A stretch of 64,000 nt of DNA from Methylobacterium sp. J-077. GTDB lineage: Bacteria; Pseudomonadota; Alphaproteobacteria; Rhizobiales; Beijerinckiaceae. The position numbers and the translations under genes were made by a program. Of this stretch, positions 58,099-64,000 are shown piece by piece. The stretch lies in assembly GCF_022829365.1 (NCBI RefSeq), contig NZ_JAKSYJ010000137.1, forward strand, positions 1 to 64,000. Reading direction: 5' to 3'. The notes beneath the pieces were generated by a model. The model had not been told where the DNA came from and did no database searches. It saw nothing but the letters and a program-made list of their open reading frames with translations. The number at the start of each line of letters is the position of its first letter. Within the stretch, counting starts at the first letter, position 1.

Positions 58099-58920
58099 TC
58101 AGGGCTCCCAGCGCGGGGGCCGCTTGCCGATGAAGGCGTCGATGCCCTCGTGGGCGTCGGCCATCATCATGTTCCGGGTCATCACCTCGGCGGCGTAGCC
58201 GTAGGCCTCCTCCAGGCCCATCTCGATCTGACGGCCGAACGCCTCCTTGCCGATCGCCAGCACCCGACGGGCCTTCCCGGCGATCTGTTGGGCCAGTGCG
58301 GCGACGGCGTGGTCCAATTCGGCGGCCGGCACGACGCGATTGACCAGGCCGATCCGCCGCGCCTCCGCGGCGTCGATCGGCTCGCCGACCAAAAGCATCT
58401 CCAGGGCGGCCTTGCGCGACACCGCCCGCGACAGGGCGACCATCGGGGTCGAGCAGAACAGGCCGATCTGCACGCCCGGCGTGGCGAACCGGGCCTCCTC
58501 GGCGCAGATGGCGAGGTCGCAGGTGGCGACGAGCTGGCAGCCGGCCGCGGTGGCGATGCCGTGGACCTGGGCGATCACCGGCTGCGGCAAACGCATGAGG
58601 CTCAGCATCAGGCGGGCGCAGGTGCGGAACACCGCCTCGGTCGCCGTGCGGGAGGGGTCGGCCCGCATCTCCTTGAGGTCGTGGCCGGCGCAGAAGGCGG
58701 GCCCCGCCCCGCGCAGGATCACCACGCGCACCGCGGGATCCTCCCGGATCGCGTCGAGCTGCGCCTGGAGCGCGCCCATCAGCGCCATCGACAGGGCGTT
58801 GCGCGCCTGCGGACGGTTCAGCGTCAGGGTCGCGATGCCGTCGGCATCGTGGCGGAGCAGGACGGGGGCGTCCGCTGGGGTCGGGGCGGCGGACGGGGCC
58901 GCGGTTACCGCTGCAGTCAT
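58099..58920 (-). CDS. Enoyl-CoA hydratase/isomerase family protein
   Basis: A 273-residue crotonase-fold protein with an N-terminal Ala/Pro-rich extension of about 20 residues. Features are IATLTLNRPQARNALSMALM, the CoA-binding ILRGAGPAFCAGHDLKEMRA, HGIATAAGCQLVATCDLAIC (oxyanion hole) and FATPGVQIGLFCSTPMVALS, then EAYGYAAEVMTRNMMMADAH near the end. This form, with FAT-P-GVQIGLFCSTP, is a widespread alphaproteobacterial enoyl-CoA hydratase variant; the catalytic Glu pair is not obvious. The start is the ATG at 58920. Confidence 0.9.
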   Translation of the reverse strand: MTAAVTAAPSAAPTPADAPVLLRHDADGIATLTLNRPQARNALSMALMGALQAQLDAIREDPAVRVVILRGAGPAFCAGHDLKEMRADPSRTATEAVFRTCARLMLSLMRLPQPVIAQVHGIATAAGCQLVATCDLAICAEEARFATPGVQIGLFCSTPMVALSRAVSRKAALEMLLVGEPIDAAEARRIGLVNRVVPAAELDHAVAALAQQIAGKARRVLAIGKEAFGRQIEMGLEEAYGYAAEVMTRNMMMADAHEGIDAFIGKRPPRWEP

Positions 58921-59112
58921 GAGGCGTTTCCCGGCGCCGGCCTCCCTGGCGCACGGGACCGGTCTGTTGGCCGGAGGGTAGCAGGTCGGAGGCGGTTTCG
59001 CGATGGCGCTCGCCCGAAAAGGCAGCTTCACGAAAGGTTAAACCGTCATCCCGGCAAGGTCGTGAGGCTGAGGCGGGCCCGCGCGGGGATGCTGCGCCTG
59101 CGAGCGGGAACG

Positions 59113-59274
59113 ATGTCCATGATGGTTCTGCCGTTCGTCGGTTTCGCGGGGAGTGCGGTCGCCATCCTGTCAGGGCGGCGCGGGATCGCCCTGGGACTCT
59201 GGCTGGTGTCGCTGGTGGGCACGCTCGCGCTGTTCGCCGCGCACGCCACCTCGACGCTGCACCTCGATTTCTGA
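59113..59274 (+). CDS. DUF5993 family small membrane protein
   Basis: A 53-residue protein, MSMMVLPFVGFAGSAVAILS and onward, with two hydrophobic segments separated by GRRGIAL and ending HATSTLHLDF. It matches the DUF5993 family, small proteins usually encoded directly before a DsbB-like gene, as here (13 bp between). Likely a cofactor or assembly partner of the disulfide-bond system; this is inferred from the pairing. GGGAA lies a few bases before the ATG at 59113. Confidence 0.75.
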   Translation: MSMMVLPFVGFAGSAVAILSGRRGIALGLWLVSLVGTLALFAAHATSTLHLDF

Positions 59275-59286
59275 GCGGATCGCGTG

Positions 59287-59862
59287 ATGACCGCCTCTCA
59301 CGTCCGGACCCTCAACGCCCTCGGGCTGCTCGGCTGCTCGGCCGTCCTGCTCGTGGCGTTCGGGTATCAGTTCCACCTCGGCGAATTGCCGTGCCCGCTA
59401 TGCCTTCTGCAACGGTCTGCCTTCGCGGCGGCGGGGATCGGCTTCGCGCTCAGCGTCCGCTTCGGTCCGCGACCGTCCCATTACGGCGTGGTGATCTTGA
59501 GCGCCGTGGCCGGAGCCTGCGTGTCGGCCCGGCAGGTCGCCCTGCACATTGTCCCCGGGACCGGTGGCTACGGCTCGACGCTGGCCGGGCTGCACTTCTA
59601 CACGCTCGCTCTCATCGCCTTCGCGGCGATGATCGTAGGCGTCGGCGTGCTGCTCCTGAGCGAGGGAGCCGTCAGCCCGGAACTGCGGGACGAGCAGAAC
59701 AGCGTCAGCGCCTTCCGGAAGGCCTGCCTGCTGCTGTTCATCTGTGTCGTCCTCGCCAATGGCGTGTCGACGGTAGCGGAATGCGGCAGCGGCCTGTGTC
59801 CCGACGATCCGTCCCGGTACGAGGCCCTCGACGACTGGCTCGCGCGGTTCGGGCTGCGCTGA
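59287..59862 (+). CDS. dsbB: Disulfide bond formation protein B
   Basis: A 191-residue inner-membrane protein that re-oxidises DsbA and passes electrons to quinone. The first periplasmic Cys pair is C36-P-L-C39 in GELPCPLCLLQRSAFAAAG. A second pair is in TVAECGSGLCPDD near the C-terminus. There are about four to five hydrophobic segments. The second Cys pair lies after the last hydrophobic segment, which differs from E. coli DsbB and fits the DsbB/BdbC-like group found with DUF5993. Likely partners are the DsbA-like protein at 35296-35940 or others elsewhere. Confidence 0.85.
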   Translation: MTASHVRTLNALGLLGCSAVLLVAFGYQFHLGELPCPLCLLQRSAFAAAGIGFALSVRFGPRPSHYGVVILSAVAGACVSARQVALHIVPGTGGYGSTLAGLHFYTLALIAFAAMIVGVGVLLLSEGAVSPELRDEQNSVSAFRKACLLLFICVVLANGVSTVAECGSGLCPDDPSRYEALDDWLARFGLR

Positions 59863-59898
59863 AGAGGCCGCCGAGACCGCGGCCCGACGCGGAAACGG

Positions 59899-59923
59899 CG
59901 ATCGCGCGGCCTCTGCGCGATCG
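59899..59923 (+). other. 9-bp stem-loop after dsbB
   Basis: CGATCGCGC (59899-59907) pairs with GCGCGATCG (59915-59923) across a seven-base loop, 37 bp after the dsbB stop and 48 bp before the end of the convergent gene. There is no clear T-tract, so a termination role is only possible. Confidence 0.4.
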
Positions 59924-59970
59924 GGCTTCGTGTCAGATCGCGGGTGAAACCCGCCCGAGCGTGATGCTTC

Positions 59971-60441
59971 TCAGCCCTGCTCGGCCAGGGCGAGATCGAG
60001 GCTGGCGAAGTCGGCGCCGGGGCCGTTCCACCACACGGTCGGGTAGGAGGCGAGCCGGCCCATCACCCCGGCATAGGCGTCGGCCAGGGCGGTATCGACG
60101 ATCACCAGCGTGGCGCCCGAGAGGGCCAGGCTGTCGGCGAGGGCTTCGCCGCGCCGGCTTCCGTCGAGGCCGGTGACGTGGATCCCGATCCGGGCGAGGC
60201 CGAGGCGTATCGCCTCCGCCTGGCCGAGGTCGCGGACCAGCAGCGCGACGGTCTCGCCGGCCCGGAGGCCTTCGCCGTAGGCCCAGTGCGCGACCCGGTT
60301 GGGGCAGATGGCCGGGCCGGCCTGCGGCTGCAGCAGCCGGAGCTCCCCGGAGGCCAGGCCGGAGCGGAAGCGCCAGTCGGGATCACGGGGGGCCGGCGTT
60401 GGGACCGGAATGTCTGTGACAGTGGAGTTCACGCCAAACAT
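59971..60441 (-). CDS. Orphan N-terminal domain of an AMP-binding (acyl-CoA synthetase-like) protein
   Basis: A 156-residue protein. RVAHWAYGEGLRAGETVALL then VRDLGQAEAIRLGLARIGIH and LADSLALSGATLVIVDTALA align with the N-terminal part of FATP/long-chain acyl-CoA synthetases (pattern A.GV..GD.VALL....E...LG..K.G). The ATP-binding P-loop, the core adenylation motifs and the C-terminal subdomain are all absent, so it cannot be an active synthetase. There is no decay in frame and coding character is good, so it may be a functional scaffold or regulator rather than a pseudogene. No relevant neighbour. Confidence 0.65.
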   Translation of the reverse strand: MFGVNSTVTDIPVPTPAPRDPDWRFRSGLASGELRLLQPQAGPAICPNRVAHWAYGEGLRAGETVALLVRDLGQAEAIRLGLARIGIHVTGLDGSRRGEALADSLALSGATLVIVDTALADAYAGVMGRLASYPTVWWNGPGADFASLDLALAEQG

Positions 60442-60716
60442 ACGCTGCGAACCGCCTGGATCTGGATAAACGGTGGACCTTGGCGTGACGTGCGCCGGTT
60501 AACACTCTGTCTCACGTTCGCAGATCGCCGGAACACGGGGCGGATTTCGGGGCCGCGGGCGGCTGGGACTGCGCCTATGCCGAATCGATGGTGAACGGCC
60601 GACCGCAATTTGCAGGCGAATTCGGTCGCATTGGCGACGCGCCTGGGCCGGCCTATGTCCCGGTCGACGCGGGCGGCCCGGAAGAGGTCGCCCCGGACCT
60701 CAGGAAACGCCGTCCC

Positions 60717-61139
60717 ATGCACCGCCCGACACGCCAGGTCGCCCCCTACGCCGCGGCCCTCGCCCTGACCCTCGCCGCGCTGCCGGCGCAGGCGCAGATC
60801 CGCAATGCCCCGTCGCCGCGGGCCCTGGAATTTGCCGCCTACATCTTCGCGGCCGCGAATGTCTGCGGTTACCCGATCGGCACCGAGGCGTTCGAGGCTC
60901 TGCTGGCGAAGCAGAACGTGCGGGCCGCAGACGTCCAGCCGCGCGGGCCGTTCGGCAACCACGTGCAGACCATGTTCACGCTGATGTCGAACCAGATGGC
61001 CCAGAACCGGGACCAAGCCTGCCTGGCGGTGGCCGGCGAGTACGGGCCGGAGGGCTCGGTCGCCAAGAACGTCCTGCTCCCGGTCGGGCAGACCACCGGC
61101 ACGCCGGCCCCGGCGGACCCCGCTAAGCCGGCGCAGTGA
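60717..61139 (+). CDS. Secreted protein of unknown function
   Basis: A 140-residue protein with a signal peptide, MHRPTRQVAPYAAALALTLA then ALPAQA, before QIRNAP. The mature chain is helical and Gln/Ala-rich (RALEFAAYIFAAANVCGYPI, MFTLMSNQMAQNRDQACLAV), with two cysteines (NVCGYP and DQACLA) that could form a disulfide. I chose ATG 60717, where the signal begins, over 60588. AGGA sits 12 bases before, rather far. The 60442-60716 gap shows nothing else. Function unknown. Confidence 0.7.
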   Translation: MHRPTRQVAPYAAALALTLAALPAQAQIRNAPSPRALEFAAYIFAAANVCGYPIGTEAFEALLAKQNVRAADVQPRGPFGNHVQTMFTLMSNQMAQNRDQACLAVAGEYGPEGSVAKNVLLPVGQTTGTPAPADPAKPAQ

Positions 61140-61143
61140 GACT

Positions 61144-61833
61144 CTAACCGAGCCGCCAGTCGATCGGCGCCACCCCGTGCTCGGCCAGCCAGCCATTGGC
61201 CCGGCCGAAGGGATCCGAGCCCGGGAAGTCCCGGGCGCGGTTGAGCGGCGAGGGGTGCCCGCTCTCGAAGACGCCGTGGCGCGCCGAATCGATCAGGGCC
61301 GCCCGGGCCCGGGCCGGGGCACCCCAGAGCAGGAAGACGGCCGGTTCGGGACGGGCCGAGACCGCGGCGACGGCCTCGTCGGTCAGCGCCGCCCAGCCAT
61401 AGCGCAGATGTGCGCCGGCCTTGCCGGCCTCCACGGTAAGCGCGCTGTTGAGCAGCAGCACGCCCTGCCGGGCCCAGGGGGTCAGGTCGCCGCCGGCGGC
61501 GCGGTCGGAGCCGGCTTCCGCCAGGATCACCCGCAGGGACGCCGGCAGGCGGCCGGAGCCGACATACGAGAAGGCGAGACCGTTGGCGTCGCCCGGCGTC
61601 GGGTAGGGGTCCTGCCCGAGGATGACCGCGCGCACGGCCGGCAGCGGCGTCTGGCTGAGCGCCCGGAAGATGTCGGCCGGCGCCGGCAGCACCCGCGCAC
61701 CTTCGGCGATCCGGGCATCGACCCGGGCCGCCACCGCGTCGGCCGCTTCGCTGGCGAAGAACGGCAGCGCCAGCCACGGCGATCCGGAGGCGCGGAAGGC
61801 GGCGAGCGCGGCGGCCACGGGGGTGTCGGACAT
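61144..61833 (-). CDS. ung: Uracil-DNA glycosylase
   Basis: A 229-residue family 1 uracil-DNA glycosylase that removes uracil from DNA. The active-site motif is ILGQDPYPTPGDANGLAFS (catalytic Asp at position 75), followed by GVLLLNSALTVEAGKAGAHL and the DNA-intercalating motif ESGHPSPLNRARDFPGS with its catalytic His. The start at 61833 is the ATG before SDTPVAAAL, giving normal family length. It is convergent with the secreted-protein gene, 4 bp apart, and divergent from hemH with 223 bp between. Confidence 0.95.
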   Translation of the reverse strand: MSDTPVAAALAAFRASGSPWLALPFFASEAADAVAARVDARIAEGARVLPAPADIFRALSQTPLPAVRAVILGQDPYPTPGDANGLAFSYVGSGRLPASLRVILAEAGSDRAAGGDLTPWARQGVLLLNSALTVEAGKAGAHLRYGWAALTDEAVAAVSARPEPAVFLLWGAPARARAALIDSARHGVFESGHPSPLNRARDFPGSDPFGRANGWLAEHGVAPIDWRLG

Positions 61834-62056
61834 CGGATCTCGCGGTTGCGGGGCGGGGCGGCGGTGGCTAGGGAGGAGCGCTCGACCAGGCATGGCACGC
61901 CCGGTGCAGCATGTCGCAGCCGGCCTTCGCTGGGCGGCGCGGCACCCTACATGGGACTCTGCCTGACACCGAAAAGCTCCAGCCCAAGCGCATGCGCCGG
62001 CTGCCGGTTATCTGAAGCCAGAAGAAGGACTCGGCGCGCGGCGCCGGAACGCTGCC

Positions 62057-63139
62057 ATGAACGAACGCGTCGAACCCGCCGCGCTGGCGGATGGCCGGCC
62101 CCTCGCGACCCTGGTCCCCGCCGCGGGCGGCCTGCCGGCCGATCACCCGAAGGTCGCCTGGGGCCGCGTCGGCGTCCTGCTGATGAATCTCGGCACCCCC
62201 GAGGGCACCAGCTACTGGCCGATGCGGCGCTACCTCAAGGAATTCCTGTCGGACCGGCGGGTCATCGAGGTGCCGCGGCTGATCTGGTGGCCGCTGCTCA
62301 ACCTGATCATCCTGACCAAGCGCCCGGGGCCGAAGGGCCGCGACTACGCCAGCGTCTGGAACAACGCCCGCAACGAAGGTCCGCTCAAGACCACCACCCG
62401 CGGCCAGAGCGAGCGCCTGCAGGCCGCGATGGGCGATTCGGTGGTGGTCGACTGGGCGATGCGCTACGGCAAGCCGGAGGTCGCCGACCGGCTCCAGGCG
62501 CTGCTCGACCAGGGCTGCGACCGGATCCTGCTGGTGCCGCTCTACCCGCAATACGCCGCCGCCACCTCGGCCACCGCCTGCGACCAGGCGTTCCGCGCGT
62601 TGATGGACATGCGCTGGCAGCCGACCGTGCGGGTGTCGCCGCCCTATCACGACGACCCGGTCTACATCGCCGCCATGGCCGATTCGATCCGGCAGGGCCT
62701 GGCCAAGCTGGATTTCGAGCCCGAGGTGATCCTGACCTCGTTCCACGGCGTGCCGCGCAGCTACCTGCTCAAGGGCGATCCCTACCATTGCCAGTGCCAC
62801 AAGACCGGCCGGCTGATCCGCGAAGCCCTGGGGATGTCGCCCGAGCGCATGCGGGTGACCTTCCAGTCGCGCTTCGGCAACGAGGAATGGCTGAAGCCCT
62901 ACACCGACGAGACCGTGACGGAGCTGGCGAAGTCCGGCGTCAAGCGCATGGCGATCGTCGCCCCGGGCTTCACGGCGGATTGCCTGGAGACGCTGGAGGA
63001 ACTCGACGGCGAGAACCGCCACTATTTCGAGGGCAACGGCGGCGAGCGCTTCGCCTACATCCCGTGCCTCAACGATTCCGACCTCGGGATGAAAGTCATC
63101 GAGCACGTGGTGCGCCGCGAGCTTCAGGGCTGGCTCTGA
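62057..63139 (+). CDS. hemH: Ferrochelatase
   Basis: A 360-residue enzyme that inserts Fe(II) into protoporphyrin IX, the last step of haem synthesis. Family signatures are GVLLMNLGTPEGTSYWPMRR, YLKEFLSDRRVIEVPRLIWW, VDWAMRYGKPEVADRLQAL, LTSFHGVPRSYLLKGDPYHC (with the catalytic His) and VAPGFTADCLETLEEL. The N-terminal extension of about 35 residues is typical of Alphaproteobacteria. No Irr box was seen upstream. It links iron, haem and Irr control, because Irr senses haem status at ferrochelatase in Rhizobiales. Confidence 0.95.
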   Translation: MNERVEPAALADGRPLATLVPAAGGLPADHPKVAWGRVGVLLMNLGTPEGTSYWPMRRYLKEFLSDRRVIEVPRLIWWPLLNLIILTKRPGPKGRDYASVWNNARNEGPLKTTTRGQSERLQAAMGDSVVVDWAMRYGKPEVADRLQALLDQGCDRILLVPLYPQYAAATSATACDQAFRALMDMRWQPTVRVSPPYHDDPVYIAAMADSIRQGLAKLDFEPEVILTSFHGVPRSYLLKGDPYHCQCHKTGRLIREALGMSPERMRVTFQSRFGNEEWLKPYTDETVTELAKSGVKRMAIVAPGFTADCLETLEELDGENRHYFEGNGGERFAYIPCLNDSDLGMKVIEHVVRRELQGWL

Positions 63140-63233
63140 CGCAAAACCGCCGGGGCGCCGCTTGCGGACGGCCCTGGCCGGCCTATCATCGTCCGAAGCT
63201 GGACAATTCCCAGATCCGGCCTCGGAGGATCAC

Positions 63234-63392
63234 ATGGCGTTCTTCATCGGGATCGCGTGTCCCTGGCTGCTGATCGCGGTGCTCGATCGGATCGCCGAAG
63301 GCCGCCGTTCGGCTGAGCTCGTGGCGCTCGGCGTTACGGCACCGACCCCGCCCGGGAGTTCGTCGTACCTGAATCCCGACCGGCCGTATTGA
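63234..63392 (+). CDS. Small hypothetical protein, one membrane segment
   Basis: A 52-residue protein beginning MAFFIGIACPWLLIAVLDRI. The N-terminal hydrophobic segment is followed by a polar tail (AEGRRSAELVALG, then SSSYLNPDRPY). GGAGG lies about six bases before the ATG at 63234, a good ribosome-binding site. No family recognised. Confidence 0.6.
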   Translation: MAFFIGIACPWLLIAVLDRIAEGRRSAELVALGVTAPTPPGSSSYLNPDRPY

Positions 63393-63462
63393 GGGCTCAG
63401 GCGTCCGGGATCACCGGATGTCGGAGGACGTGAGAGTTCTCTGGTCGTTCGATCACTCTCCT

Positions 63463-63576
63463 TGTCATCCCGGGGCCGCGAAGCGGAGCCCGGGATCCAG
63501 AAACACAGGTTGAGCAAACCTTGCGCTTTCGGCGGCTCTGGATTCCGGGCTCGCCTGCGGCGCCCCGGAATGACAC
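63463..63576. repeat. 114-bp MITE-like repeat with TGTCATCCCGGGG end, copy 2
   Basis: Begins TGTCATCCCGGGGCCGCGAA and ends GCGCCCCGGAATGACA, with clear imperfect terminal inverted repeats and the internal GGATTCCGGGCTCG segment shared with copy 1 (45265-45377). The two copies agree well in their outer 30-40 bp and differ in the middle. It lies between convergent genes, 70 bp from the small ORF. Confidence 0.75.
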
Positions 63577-63638
63577 GGTGACTTATCCGGCCCCTTCTCC
63601 TAACCGGCCGAGGGGGAACACCTTTTGTCCCTATCCGA

Positions 63639-64000
63639 TCACGGCTTCTTCGTCTCCGGCGCCGGCTGAGCCGCAGCGGGCGCCGCGTCGGTGCGGTCGA
63701 TCTTGGCCTCGGCGCGCAGCTTCAGGATCAGGTCCTGCTGCGCCTTGCGGACGATGTGCTGGTCGATCTGGTCCTTCAATTCGTCGAAGGTCGGCTGCGG
63801 CTTGGTGCGCTTCTCCTCGACCTTGATCACGTGCCAGCCGAACTGGCTCTTGACCGGGTCGGAGACCTGGCCAGGCTTCATCGCGAAGGCGGCGTTGGCG
63901 AAGTCCGGGACCATCCGCTCCTTGGTGAACCAGCCGAGATCGCCGCCCTCGGCCTTGGAGCCCGGGTCCTTCGAGGTCTCGGCGGCGACCTTGGCGAAAT
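63639..64000 (-). CDS. Peptidyl-prolyl cis-trans isomerase, parvulin type (N-terminus outside window)
   Basis: The C-terminal 120 residues of a PrsA/SurA-type chaperone, open through the window edge. It contains AAETSKDPGSKAEGGDLGWF, VPDFANAAFAMKPGQVSDPV and SQFGWHVIKVEEKRTK, the parvulin domain with its GDLGWF and FGWHVIKV signatures. A Pro/Ala tail (AAPAAAQPAPETKKP) ends the chain. Usually periplasmic and involved in outer-membrane protein folding; the signal would lie upstream. Confidence 0.88.
   Translation of the reverse strand, partial: FAKVAAETSKDPGSKAEGGDLGWFTKERMVPDFANAAFAMKPGQVSDPVKSQFGWHVIKVEEKRTKPQPTFDELKDQIDQHIVRKAQQDLILKLRAEAKIDRTDAAPAAAQPAPETKKP

Noticed and set aside
56404..59274. 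Long plus-strand open frame opposite cls and the enoyl-CoA hydratase gene
   Set aside because: Only its last 53 codons (59113-59274) look like a real protein (DUF5993). The rest is antisense shadow.
61834..62056. Irr or other iron box upstream of hemH
   Set aside because: The 223-bp gap contains no TTCTAA/TTAGAA-type sequence or other dyad I could recognise.

Overview
The window looks like a chromosomal segment of a high-G+C alphaproteobacterium of the order Hyphomicrobiales, most likely Methylobacterium/Methylorubrum or a close relative. This is inferred from gene content and repeats, not from a database match. The pointers are a DivK/PleD pair and a CcrM-type GANTC methyltransferase, an F0 operon with split b and b' subunits, a SUF operon behind Irr-type iron boxes, Hint-domain and DUF2252/DUF3572/DUF1849 proteins, and several GC-rich palindromic intergenic repeat families. 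It is mostly core chromosome with small accessory patches.

Layout. 1-7.3 kb: end of an ABC exporter, an EipB-like envelope protein, DUF3572, divK and pleD (cell-cycle and c-di-GMP signalling), MgtC-like and DUF2252 proteins. 7.4-10.5 kb: an IS4-type transposase remnant, an O-acetylhomoserine sulfhydrylase, a lone receiver protein and an alpha/beta hydrolase. 10.6-17.7 kb: a predicted promoter, a double Irr-box palindrome and the operon [class V desulfurase]-sufB-sufC-sufD-sufS-sufT; no sufA is adjacent. 17.7-20.4 kb: gene-poor, lower-G+C stretch with small ORFs. 20.4-29.6 kb: ABC-2 transporter pair, an isolated low-G+C gene of unknown function, a hydrolase, FkbM methyltransferase, Uma2 nuclease, SfsA, CinA-like protein, formate/nitrite-type channel and NDH-2. 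30.0-32.2 kb: a GH16 glycanase fused to a Hint domain and a C-terminal module that recurs alone in the next gene. 32.3-35.2 kb: the F0 ATP synthase operon atpI-atpB-atpE-atpF'-atpF on the minus strand, with a predicted promoter and terminator. 35.3-45.1 kb: DsbA-like protein, DUF721, MutY with an AT-hook tail, CcrM, RlpA, PHA-system protein, Uup-like ABC-F protein, M32 carboxypeptidase and a VOC protein. 45.5-50.2 kb: a YhaN/SbcC-like ATPase with its Mre11-like nuclease. 50.6-55.1 kb: a signalling cluster (PAS-PAS-XRE, HD-GYP, PAS-PAS soluble chemoreceptor). 55.4-64 kb: EEP phosphatase, cardiolipin synthase, enoyl-CoA hydratase, DUF5993-DsbB, an orphan AMP-binding N-terminal domain, UDG, ferrochelatase and a partial parvulin isomerase.

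Common threads are iron-sulfur and haem metabolism (Irr boxes, SUF, hemH, and MutY, which needs an Fe-S cluster), cell-cycle control (DivK, PleD, CcrM), envelope redox folding (DsbA, DsbB, EipB with two cysteines) and genome maintenance (MutY, UDG, YhaN/Mre11). No CRISPR array, rRNA, tRNA or intact mobile element was recognised. No defence island is evident. The best candidates for undescribed biology are the GH16-Hint protein with its free-standing partner module and the isolated low-G+C gene at 22.3 kb.
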